Source of the DNA: an uncultured Porphyromonadaceae bacterium
GTDB lineage: Bacteria > Bacteroidota > Bacteroidia > Bacteroidales > Muribaculaceae
Reading direction: 5' to 3'
NCBI GenBank assembly: GCA_902475285.1
Contig: CABRZA010000097.1
Coordinates: 1-9,124 of the forward strand
DNA length: 9,124 bases
The notes beneath the pieces were generated by a model. The model did no database searches. It saw only the letters and a program-made list of their open reading frames with translations, and had not been told where the DNA came from. Positions 1 through 6,998 of the stretch are shown here, piece after piece. Position numbers and translations under genes: made by a program. Each line of letters opens with the position of its first letter. Positions within the stretch are counted from its first letter, which is position 1.

Positions 1-1467
1 ACAGAAGGTAAGGAACGAAAAGCGCCGTCATTGCTACTGTCGGCCGTCCCAGTGGTGTCGCTTCTCTTCTTTATTGTAGCTATTTTGGTAGTTTTCGGCG
101 CGTCGTCGATTTCTGAATACAGTGTCGTGGCTCTCTGCGGAGCCTCGATTATAGCACTGGTTCTTTCACTGTGTGCCCGCAGTTTGTGCCGACGGGGGCT
201 GATACTCGGATTTCGTCGCAGTGCCCGGCAGATTCTTCCTGCCGTGCCCATGCTTGTGTTCATCGCCATGATATCGGCCACATGGATGCTCAGCGGAGTG
301 GTTCCCGTTCTCATCGACTATGGGCTCCGTCTGCTCGACCCCCGCTTTTTCCTCGTGGTGGCGTGCGGTGTGTGCTCCGTCGTGTCGGTGCTCACCGGCA
401 GCTCTTGGAGTACGATAGCGACGATAGGAGTGGCTTTCATGGGTATAGGTTCGGTGATGGGCTTCCATCCTGGATGGGTTGCCGGCGCTATAATTTCGGG
501 TGCATATTTCGGCGACAAGGTATCGCCGCTGAGCGACACTACGGTAGTTGCCTCGTCGGCCTGCGGAGTGGATCTGTTCAAACACATACGCTATCTGCTC
601 CTCACCTCGGTACCTTCGTTGGTGACAGCAATGATTGTTTTTGCGCTGGCCGGCTTTTTATCCGACACCATAACGGGTGGCAACGCCGCCGAAGTGCGCA
701 GTCTGCTTGACGAAAATTTCAATATGACGCCGTGGGTTCTTGTCATCCCTGCGGTGACTTTTCTCCTTATAGCTTTGCGTGTGCCCACACTTGCCGTTCT
801 GGCCGTAGGCGCCGCCTTGGGACTTGTGGCGACATTCGCGTTTCAGCCTCAGATTGTGGCGACAATATCGACGGGCGGCCTTGCAGGAACACTTGAAGCC
901 ATATGGCAGATGCTCTGGGGGGCGGTGGATTTCAACACGGGCTCGGAGCTGTTCGACGGTCTTGTATCAACTTCGGGCGTGACGGGTATGCTGTCGACTA
1001 TCGCATTGGTGCTAAGCGCAATGATATTTGGCTCGGCGATGATAGGCACGGGCATGCTCTCAACGCTTACGAGTGCCATCACAAGCCGTCTCAACAGTCG
1101 TTTTGCTTTGGTGGGAAGCACTGTGGCCGGCGGCCTTTTTCTTAACAGCTGTACGGCCGACCAATATCTCTCCATAATAATCGGAGGCAACATGTTTAGG
1201 AACGCTTACCGTCGCAAAGGTCTCGAAGCAAGGCTGCTTAGCCGCACACTCGAAGATTCGGTGTCGGTGACATCGGTACTTATTCCATGGAATTCTTGCG
1301 GCGTGACACAGTCGGCTGTTCTCGGAGTGGCCACGCTGGTGTATTTTCCCTTCTGTGTGTTCAACTATCTTTCGCCGCTGATGTCGTTACTGATGGCTCT
1401 GACGGGATTCAAAATCAAGGAGCACAAGCGTACACACCACACCGTCAGAATACAACAAGCGAACTGA
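1..1467 (+). CDS. nhaC: NhaC-family Na+/H+ antiporter, 5' end outside the window
   Basis: Inner-membrane secondary transporter of the NhaC family, which exchanges sodium (in some members malate/lactate) for protons. The frame is open from base 1, and the residues before the first hydrophobic segment (T-E-G-K-E-R-K-A-P-S-L-L) resemble the short cytoplasmic N-terminus of this family, so the true start probably lies a few codons left of the window. A TTG at 31 is possible but would remove that charged leader. Family signatures are clear: T-G-S-S-W-S-T at about 394-414, G-A-Y-F-G-D-K-V-S-P-L-S-D-T at about 499-540, N-S-C-T-A-D-Q-Y at about 1144-1167, and I-P-W-N-S-C-G late in the protein. Some 11-12 hydrophobic segments alternate with short loops, and the tail is basic (K-I-K-E-H-K-R). 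The length of about 490 residues suits the family. It is the only plus-strand gene and converges on the PAP2 gene, overlapping its 3' end by 23 nt. The transported substrate cannot be told from sequence alone. Confidence 0.93.
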   Translation, partial: TEGKERKAPSLLLSAVPVVSLLFFIVAILVVFGASSISEYSVVALCGASIIALVLSLCARSLCRRGLILGFRRSARQILPAVPMLVFIAMISATWMLSGVVPVLIDYGLRLLDPRFFLVVACGVCSVVSVLTGSSWSTIATIGVAFMGIGSVMGFHPGWVAGAIISGAYFGDKVSPLSDTTVVASSACGVDLFKHIRYLLLTSVPSLVTAMIVFALAGFLSDTITGGNAAEVRSLLDENFNMTPWVLVIPAVTFLLIALRVPTLAVLAVGAALGLVATFAFQPQIVATISTGGLAGTLEAIWQMLWGAVDFNTGSELFDGLVSTSGVTGMLSTIALVLSAMIFGSAMIGTGMLSTLTSAITSRLNSRFALVGSTVAGGLFLNSCTADQYLSIIIGGNMFRNAYRRKGLEARLLSRTLEDSVSVTSVLIPWNSCGVTQSAVLGVATLVYFPFCVFNYLSPLMSLLMALTGFKIKEHKRTHHTVRIQQAN

Positions 1468-2389
1468 CGCCCAGTGTGAGTGCACTGACGACGCCGCGGC
1501 ATGTCGAAAGATTGTAGGCCACTGACGCCCGCATGCCGAAACTGTCGGTCAAACGCCATTCCACTCCTCCGTCAACCACAGCCTTTGCGCCCCATTGGGC
1601 CGGACGTGCTTCGTGTCGTCCGGCCCATTTTATTATGCCTGTCTGCAATGTGCCCGTTACGGCAAAAGGCGATATCCCCAGAGTATGATGGGCAGATATG
1701 CCGGCAGTGAGTTCGATGCCCGAGAGGGTGCCTACGCCGCCATAGTATTTTACAGGCATCGATATTGCACACACCGATGTGGCGACGCCCCAGTGTTCGT
1801 AGAGCGGCACGCGCAGTTGCCATGATGTGCCCCAGCCCGTGCAAAAATCGTAGCCCTTTGGCGAACCAATATTGAAAAATGCCGTGGAGGTGACGGCAAG
1901 AGTTGTGCGGAAGGTGCATTCAGGAGCGTCGGTCAACGGTGACTGGCCGCCGAATATGGCGCGGCTTATAAGATTGGCTCCTTCGGCCGTGACAATGCCG
2001 ATAGTGGCGCCTATGATTACGTCGCCGCCCCAGTGCCGACGGGCGGCGACGCGTTGAAGGGCCACAGCGGATGCCACGGTATGTGTGCCGGCCACCCACC
2101 ACGGGCTATGGCGATAGAGTTGAGTAGAGGCGGCAGTACTTATGGCGAAGGCCCAGGATGTGTGCCGGGAAGGAAAGGAATTGTTGCTCTCCCGGTCGGG
2201 GCGCATCTCGTGGATGCTGTGTTTGAGTATTTCGGTTACGGCTCCGTTAAGTACGAGAGAACCGCCGGTGGCGGTTACAATTCGTGGTATTTCATTGCGC
2301 CGAACATCGGTGCTGTCGGCCGGTGCAGCAGTGGCGTGGAATGCTCCGATGCCTACAAGCACCGTGGCCAAAGCAATTTTATTGAGCAT
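1445..2389 (-). CDS. Exported PAP2-family phosphatase with a C-terminal beta-barrel-like domain
   Basis: Predicted phosphatidic acid phosphatase type 2 enzyme of 314 residues, which would remove phosphate from a lipid or isoprenyl phosphate in the envelope. The start at 2389 is chosen because M-L-N-K-I-A-L-A-T-V begins a good Sec signal peptide (cleavage near H-A-T-A-A); an upstream in-frame codon at 2464 would put 25 polar residues before it. All three catalytic motifs are present: K56-x6-R63-P64, P73-S-R-H76 (usual form P-S-G-H) and R113-x5-H119-x3-D123. Few segments are hydrophobic enough for membrane spans, so this is not the usual six-helix form. From about residue 158 to 314 the protein changes to alternating polar/hydrophobic, Gly- and aromatic-rich strands and ends in S-S-L-V-V-F, with a terminal Phe as in outer-membrane barrel proteins. 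It overlaps the upstream hydrolase gene by 11 nt and is the last gene of the operon. The substrate is unknown. The barrel is inferred from residue pattern. Confidence 0.85.
   Translation of the reverse strand: MLNKIALATVLVGIGAFHATAAPADSTDVRRNEIPRIVTATGGSLVLNGAVTEILKHSIHEMRPDRESNNSFPSRHTSWAFAISTAASTQLYRHSPWWVAGTHTVASAVALQRVAARRHWGGDVIIGATIGIVTAEGANLISRAIFGGQSPLTDAPECTFRTTLAVTSTAFFNIGSPKGYDFCTGWGTSWQLRVPLYEHWGVATSVCAISMPVKYYGGVGTLSGIELTAGISAHHTLGISPFAVTGTLQTGIIKWAGRHEARPAQWGAKAVVDGGVEWRLTDSFGMRASVAYNLSTCRGVVSALTLGVSSLVVF
1596..1636 (+). terminator. Probable intrinsic terminator of the antiporter transcript, inside the PAP2 coding sequence
   Basis: TGGGCCGGACG at 1596-1606 pairs perfectly with CGTCCGGCCCA at 1617-1627, giving an 11-bp GC-rich stem with a 10-nt loop. 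It is followed at once by TTTTATTAT (1628-1636). On the plus strand this is the standard form of a factor-independent terminator, 128 nt past the antiporter stop codon. On the minus strand the hairpin is followed by ATGGGGCGC with no U-tract, so it should act in one direction only. The same bases encode PAP2 residues of about 252-266 (I-I-K-W-A-G-R-H-E-A-R-P-A-Q-W), the T-tract being the complement of the Ile-Ile-Lys codons. Termination activity is inferred from structure only. Confidence 0.62.
2379..2389 (-). other. 11-nt stop/start overlap between hydrolase and PAP2 genes
   Basis: On the minus strand the hydrolase ends in GATGCTCAATAA while the PAP2 ATG begins at the second base of that string, in another frame. 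No Shine-Dalgarno-like purine block precedes the ATG. The arrangement suggests translational coupling of the two genes and argues for cotranscription. Confidence 0.7.
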
Positions 2390-5363
2390 CTTCGTTGTCG
2401 TTAAGCGCGCGGTAGACGTAGGAGAACAGACGCGGTCGAATGGGAAGGAGGTTGAAGGCCGCATTGTCGCGCGTGGGGTTCACACGGTTTGTGAGAAATA
2501 CAAATATGAGGTTTTCCGACGGATCAACCCAAAATACCGTACCAGTGAAGCCCAGATGGCCGAAGACTGCGGGGGAGGCTTCGTCGCAGGTAGGGGAGTA
2601 ATCGGGGTTCTCGGTGTCGGGTTTGTCGAAGCCCAGACCTCGGCGGCATGTGGGGCTCTTGGCAGTGGTGAACAGATGCGTTGTTTCCTCCGAAAGTATA
2701 CGGTGGTCGCCGTATGTGCCTCCGTTTAGCAGCATCTGGCAGTATTTGGCCACGTCGTCGGCGTTGCCGAAGAGCCCGGCATTGCCCTGCACGCCGCCCG
2801 ACATGGCTGCGAGTTCGTCGTGGACATAGCCTTTAAGCGTCTGCCGGCGCATGAACGTGTCGTGCTCGGTGGGCGCCGCGCTGCCTGCCGCAGCCCAGTC
2901 GTAGGGGCGGTAGCCGGTACGGTAGGCTCCGAGGGGACCGAAGATTTCCGTGGCAACATACTCATCGTGCTTGCGACCGGTGACGCGTTGCTCGATATCC
3001 ATGAGCAGGCAGAAGTTGAGGCAGGAATAATTGTAGTTGCGGTTGTCGCGCAGCTTGATGTCGTATATGCGGTGCATCAGGGTGTCGTAGGTCGACTTTC
3101 CTGTGAAAATTCCTTTGGCTGCCTGGATGGGGAACTTATCGGATTTTTGGCGCCCGAGGATATCGGTGCGCAGGCGAGCCGACGATGCGCCGTAGAGCCC
3201 TTTTTGTATGCGGATGCCATGCTGGCGGTCGGGGCGGCGCCGTGTGAGAGGCGCCTTGTAGGAGAGTGTGTCGAACATTGCATCGAACACATTGAGCGAC
3301 GCAGGCATACCCGTCTCATGATATAGCAACTGGCGCACCGTGATGCACTGCTTGGCAGTGTCGGTGATTTCGGGAATGAGGTTTCCGAGATTATCGTCGA
3401 GCTTCACAAGGCCTGTGTCGTAGGCCTTCATGATGCCGGGCAGTGTTCCGACGGCTTTTGAAACCGACGCGAGGTCGTAGATTGTCTGCGGTGTTACGGA
3501 GGCACCTCCCGAGGTGAGTTTGCCGTAGGCTTTGTCGAAGATGATGTTGCCGTTGCGCGCCACAAGCACCTGGCAACCGGGGAAGGCACCGGTGCGCAGG
3601 CCCTTGTTTACCATGGCGTCGATGCTGTCGGAGAGCCATGGGGCGAAACCTTCGGCTACGGGTGTGGAGAACCCGAGGCGCGTCTTGGGCAGTTGTATGC
3701 CTTTGCCCAATGGAGCCACGCCGCGAAGGGCCACGGGAAGTTTGCCGCGTGTGGCGATGCCTCCAAAAAGCGCGGCGGCGGCGTTGGTCTGCATGGCGGC
3801 GATATTGTCATAGGCCAGAACAAGACCGTCGAGCGAGCCCAACGATGCGGCGAATTTCTTCATCTTGTAAGGGTTGACGAAGAACACCCCCACACACTTG
3901 CCGGCTTTGCCCGCTATCTGGGCAAAGGCTTGGCGAGCCTGAGGAGTATCGGTATATACGGCCGCCACGACGACGTCGACGTCGCAAATTTGGGCTAATG
4001 ACTGAGCTCCGAAAGCATCGCCCATCGTATAGTGGGCTTCGGTCATGGCATAGTGTCGGCAAGCGGATGTGAAATTATTGTCGGCATTTTCGCCTATGTT
4101 GACCACCGATATCCGCTGGCCCGGGGCGATGTCGAGGGGAAGAAGGTTGTCGCGGTTTTCAAGAACGGTAATCGATGCAGCTGCCAAATCGTTGATAAGC
4201 GCTTCGGCCTCGGGACCGTTGACCTTGGCAGACAGTTGCGAGTCGTTCTGAGCCGGTTCCCAGGCTTTATAATAGTATTTATAACGAAGCACGCGCTTGC
4301 AGTGCTCCTCGACTATGTCATGCGATATCTCGCCGCTGCGGAGCGCCGCTTCGATGGCGTTGATTTCGGCCTTGGCATTGGTGGGACACAGTAGTACGTC
4401 GGCCCCAGCTTTGAGTGCTGCAAGGGCCGGATGGGCGGTGTATTCCGACGATCCTTTCATGCCCAGGGCATCGGTATATATCAGACCTTCGAATCCCATC
4501 TCGCGGCGCAGCAGCTTGTCGGTGACAAGTGCGGAGAGCGATGCGGGACACCCCGACGCATCGAGTGCCGGAACGGCGATATGTCCCACCATCACGCCGG
4601 AACATCCGGCTCCGATGAAGTCGGCAAAGGGTACGAGGTCGGTGCTGTCGAGCCGGGTACGGGTGTGGTTGACTACCGGGAGGGTTTTGTGCGAGTCGCT
4701 GTCGGTGTCACCGTGCCCCGGGAAGTGTTTTGCCACGGCCTGGACGCCGCCGTCTTCAAGACCGAGCGAATATGCTGTGGATGCCTTGGCCACACGCTCG
4801 GGGTCTTCGCCGAAGGCGCGGTACCCTATCACGGGATTGGAGGGATTGGAGTTTACGTCGGCGTCGGGGGCAAAATTGACATGCACCCCGGCGAGGCGGA
4901 ATTCCCGAGCCACCTCCTGACCGTACCGGTAGAGAAGTTTGTAGTCATCGATGGCTCCGAGAGCCATGTTGTGGGGGAATCGCGGCGAGTCGGTGATGCG
5001 CATAGAGAGGCCCCATTCGCCGTCGAAAGTAATCATCACCGGAACTTTGGCCACTTCCTGAGCATAGTTGCCGATAGCGGTGTGCTGAGCCAAAGTTCCT
5101 TCGGTGAGAAGGAGGCCTCCGCATCCGTCGGTTTCGAAATAGCGTCGCACGGTGGCCAGGGAGGCGTCGCCTTGCGTGGGTACGACTTTAACGAACATCA
5201 GCTGAGCTATCCGCTCGCGGTCGGAGAGGGTTGCGTAGACGGAATCGGCCCATCGGTCGGCTTGCGCCCGTTGGCTTCGTTCGATATTCGGGGTTACGGC
5301 GCCTGCTGCGAGCGCGGATGTAAATATTATGGAGGTAGAAATGCGAAGAAGATAATTGGACAT
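2379..5363 (-). CDS. Fusion of NagZ-like GH3 beta-N-acetylglucosaminidase and beta-lactamase-fold serine hydrolase
   Basis: Exported 994-residue two-enzyme protein. The start is fixed by an in-frame TGA two codons upstream of the ATG at 5363. Residues 1 to about 22 form a Sec signal peptide. Residues of about 45-365 are a GH3 catalytic barrel with the NagZ hallmark K212-H-F-P-G-H-G followed by D223-S-H225 (the Asp-His acid/base pair of NagZ enzymes) and the probable nucleophile D298 in Y-T-D-A-L-G-M. Residues of about 385-550 resemble the alpha/beta GH3 C-terminal domain. Residues of about 575-990 are a class C beta-lactamase-like hydrolase with S633-x-x-K636, Y779-S-C in the second motif and H936-L-G-F-T-G-T in the third. 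In Bacillus subtilis NagZ and the amidase AmiE, a serine enzyme of this fold, act in sequence on muropeptides and are neighbouring genes. By analogy this protein may remove GlcNAc and then peptide from MurNAc. GH3 specificity is well supported; amidase versus esterase activity of the second half is inference. Confidence 0.93.
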   Translation of the reverse strand: MSNYLLRISTSIIFTSALAAGAVTPNIERSQRAQADRWADSVYATLSDRERIAQLMFVKVVPTQGDASLATVRRYFETDGCGGLLLTEGTLAQHTAIGNYAQEVAKVPVMITFDGEWGLSMRITDSPRFPHNMALGAIDDYKLLYRYGQEVAREFRLAGVHVNFAPDADVNSNPSNPVIGYRAFGEDPERVAKASTAYSLGLEDGGVQAVAKHFPGHGDTDSDSHKTLPVVNHTRTRLDSTDLVPFADFIGAGCSGVMVGHIAVPALDASGCPASLSALVTDKLLRREMGFEGLIYTDALGMKGSSEYTAHPALAALKAGADVLLCPTNAKAEINAIEAALRSGEISHDIVEEHCKRVLRYKYYYKAWEPAQNDSQLSAKVNGPEAEALINDLAAASITVLENRDNLLPLDIAPGQRISVVNIGENADNNFTSACRHYAMTEAHYTMGDAFGAQSLAQICDVDVVVAAVYTDTPQARQAFAQIAGKAGKCVGVFFVNPYKMKKFAASLGSLDGLVLAYDNIAAMQTNAAAALFGGIATRGKLPVALRGVAPLGKGIQLPKTRLGFSTPVAEGFAPWLSDSIDAMVNKGLRTGAFPGCQVLVARNGNIIFDKAYGKLTSGGASVTPQTIYDLASVSKAVGTLPGIMKAYDTGLVKLDDNLGNLIPEITDTAKQCITVRQLLYHETGMPASLNVFDAMFDTLSYKAPLTRRRPDRQHGIRIQKGLYGASSARLRTDILGRQKSDKFPIQAAKGIFTGKSTYDTLMHRIYDIKLRDNRNYNYSCLNFCLLMDIEQRVTGRKHDEYVATEIFGPLGAYRTGYRPYDWAAAGSAAPTEHDTFMRRQTLKGYVHDELAAMSGGVQGNAGLFGNADDVAKYCQMLLNGGTYGDHRILSEETTHLFTTAKSPTCRRGLGFDKPDTENPDYSPTCDEASPAVFGHLGFTGTVFWVDPSENLIFVFLTNRVNPTRDNAAFNLLPIRPRLFSYVYRALNDNEDAQ

Positions 5364-5388
5364 GTTTCAGAGGGTTAGAAACTGCGGG

Positions 5389-5421
5389 CCACACCGTCGA
5401 GACGTCGCGGCCCAGGTGTGG
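5389..5421 (-). repeat. Imperfect hairpin in the gap between nucleotidase and hydrolase genes
   Basis: The 60-nt gap (5364-5423) holds CCACACC at 5389-5395 and GGTGTGG at 5415-5421, a 7-bp inverted repeat with a 19-nt loop. A competing 5-bp pairing (GGGCC at 5386-5390 with GGCCC at 5409-5413) overlaps it. No T-tract follows on the minus strand, so it is not a convincing terminator. It could be an RNA processing or stability element, or chance. No promoter motif of the Bacteroidetes TAnnTTTG type is visible in the gap. Confidence 0.3.
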
Positions 5422-5423
5422 GC

Positions 5424-6968
5424 TTATTCAAGAGTCCAGAGGTTTTCCGACGTGCTTTTCAGAGGCTTGTCTTTGCCGGCACCATCTGTGAAATAATATA
5501 TTAGGTCGTCGTAGAGCACTTCGGGGCTCTGGGCTACAACCGTACCGTGGGTGAAGGCATGGAGATAGTCGCCACCGTTGGCAAGATAGTCGATGGTGGC
5601 CACGCGGTATGTTTTGTCGTCGTCGAGCTTGCGGCCGTCAATCAGAATATCGTCGGCTTCGGCCTCGTCACCGTCTTTTTCATAGGTGACTCTTACATTG
5701 GTGCTCACACCGTCGCCGTCGCGGCGTGCCATTACGTCGAAGATGTCTTCGAGGTCAGCCCCCGAGATATCAACCACCGTTACTTTGTTGTTGAATGGCA
5801 CCATATTGATAATGTGGCCTTTGGAGAATTTGCCGCCGGGCAAATCGGAGCGAAGGCCGCCCTTGTTGGTGATGGCGAAGTCGACGTCGGGGGTAATCTG
5901 GCGTGCCCGGGCCAGGACGAAGTCGGAGAAGAAATTGAGTAGCTCTGTGTCGGTTTCCGGCATCGGACGCTCGGTTTCGCCCACCCAAACGGTCATGAGC
6001 GAGTCGACGCCCGAACGGTATTTTTTGATTGTTTCATCGAGCTTGGTATTGATGTAATTGTCGTAGCGCTTGTCGATATCGATGAGTTCGTATTCGGGAT
6101 ATACGTCCTTGCCAAGCTTGTTGAGATCGATTTCAATCTTGCCGAGCTTACGTCCGGCCTTGCCTGTCTGTACCACCAGCACGGGCTTGCCGTCGAGGTT
6201 TCGGAGGTGTGAGCGCCGTTCGCCCTGAGGCGTGCGCGGGTCGATGGTGTCGTGTGAATGTCCGCCGATTATTACGTCGATGTTGCGCGAGTTGAGGGCC
6301 AGCGCCGAGTCGCCCACGAGGCCGGCGGGAGCATAGCCGATGTGGCTGAGGGCTATCACGGCGTCGACCTTGTCTTCGTTTTTAAGTTTGGCGGCGACCT
6401 TGTTGGCTGTTTCGATTATGGGCTCGAACACAAGGCCGTCGTAATTGCCTTTTGCAATGATTCCTTCTGGGTCGAGATTTATGCCTATGAAGCCTATGCG
6501 CTTACCGTCGTACTCCTTGATGTCGTAGGTTTCGAACATTCCGGCCAAAGGTGTGTCGTCGAGATTGTAGTTGGTGGCGAGCTTGGTGGCGTTGCTGATA
6601 CGAAGTACTTTGGCGAGCGAGTCGATGCCGTTGTCGAACTCGTGGTTGCCTAGAATGCGGAGGTCGACGCCCATGTCGTTGAGCACTTCTTGCTCCGCCA
6701 CGCCGCCGTTGAGATAGAAGTATAGCGTGCCCTGCACGACATCGCCGGCATCGACGAGAAGAACATTCGGCTCGGCCCGACGAATGCTGTCGATTACTGC
6801 CATGCGGCGCATTACACCGCCGTTGTCGTGGCGGTCGGGGTCGATTTGCGAGTGGGTGTCGTTGGTGTGTAGAATCACCAGCTTGTGGTCTTCTTTCGGC
6901 TTGCAACCTGTCGGGGCAACGACTGCTGCCGTGAGGAGACCGAGACTCAGGAGTGCTAAACTTTTCAT
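5424..6968 (-). CDS. 5'-nucleotidase / metallophosphatase lipoprotein (UshA-like, two-domain)
   Basis: Predicted envelope-anchored nucleotidase of 514 residues that would hydrolyse 5'-nucleotides or related phosphoesters with a two-metal centre, for phosphate and nucleoside salvage. Residues of about 28-285 are a calcineurin-like metallophosphatase with the metal-ligand motifs H-T-N-D37-T-H39, D73-A-G-D76, G-N108-H109-E, S-H209 and G-G-H237-S-H239-D. Residues of about 325-495 are the nucleotide-binding 5'-nucleotidase C-terminal domain, with N-K-G-G-L-R373 and Y461-L-A-N-G-G-D467. The N-terminus M-K-S-L-A-L-L-S-L-G leads to a probable lipid-attachment Cys22 (A-P-T-G-C; Pro at -3 is unusual), followed by K-P-K-E-D. 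I prefer the ATG at 6968 because it puts a Lys straight before the hydrophobic core. An alternative ATG at 6998 forms an ATGA overlap with the M16 stop but adds the uncharged leader M-T-S-F-S-L-N-Y-I-P. Exact nucleotide specificity cannot be read from sequence. Confidence 0.93.
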   Translation of the reverse strand: MKSLALLSLGLLTAAVVAPTGCKPKEDHKLVILHTNDTHSQIDPDRHDNGGVMRRMAVIDSIRRAEPNVLLVDAGDVVQGTLYFYLNGGVAEQEVLNDMGVDLRILGNHEFDNGIDSLAKVLRISNATKLATNYNLDDTPLAGMFETYDIKEYDGKRIGFIGINLDPEGIIAKGNYDGLVFEPIIETANKVAAKLKNEDKVDAVIALSHIGYAPAGLVGDSALALNSRNIDVIIGGHSHDTIDPRTPQGERRSHLRNLDGKPVLVVQTGKAGRKLGKIEIDLNKLGKDVYPEYELIDIDKRYDNYINTKLDETIKKYRSGVDSLMTVWVGETERPMPETDTELLNFFSDFVLARARQITPDVDFAITNKGGLRSDLPGGKFSKGHIINMVPFNNKVTVVDISGADLEDIFDVMARRDGDGVSTNVRVTYEKDGDEAEADDILIDGRKLDDDKTYRVATIDYLANGGDYLHAFTHGTVVAQSPEVLYDDLIYYFTDGAGKDKPLKSTSENLWTLE

Positions 6969-6994
6969 GGGAATATAATTTAAGGAGAAAGAGG

Positions 6995-6998
6995 TCAT
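6995..6998 (-). other. ATGA junction: M16 stop overlapping an alternative nucleotidase start
   Basis: TGA of the M16 gene (6997-6995) shares bases with an ATG at 6998 that is in frame with the nucleotidase, and an in-frame TGA lies directly before that ATG. If it is used, the genes are coupled and the nucleotidase gains ten residues. If the preferred ATG at 6968 is used, the gap is 26 nt and AT-rich (TTAAATTATATT), as is common before Bacteroidetes starts. Confidence 0.5.

Noticed and set aside
31..33. TTG at 31 as the antiporter start
   Set aside because: The frame is open to base 1, and the residues before it form a plausible charged cytoplasmic leader, so the true start is probably outside the window.
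171..710. Second plus-strand frame of about 179 codons within the antiporter gene
   Set aside because: It is a frame shadow of a clear membrane transporter; the translation is Arg/His/Ser-rich and shows no domain.
2142..2729. Open frame of about 195 codons on the plus strand across the hydrolase/PAP2 junction
   Set aside because: It is antisense to two well-supported genes and its translation shows no domain, signal peptide or sensible composition.
4833..4852. Tandem GGGATTGGA GGGATTGGA
   Set aside because: Codes for S-N-P-S-N-P in the GH3 active-site loop region; two units only, so not a repeat element.
4431..5378. Open frame of about 315 codons on the plus strand, antisense to the NagZ-like domain
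   Set aside because: The opposite strand encodes a recognisable GH3 domain with all motifs in place. The antisense product has no recognisable motif, and long shadow frames are expected with this GC-rich codon use.
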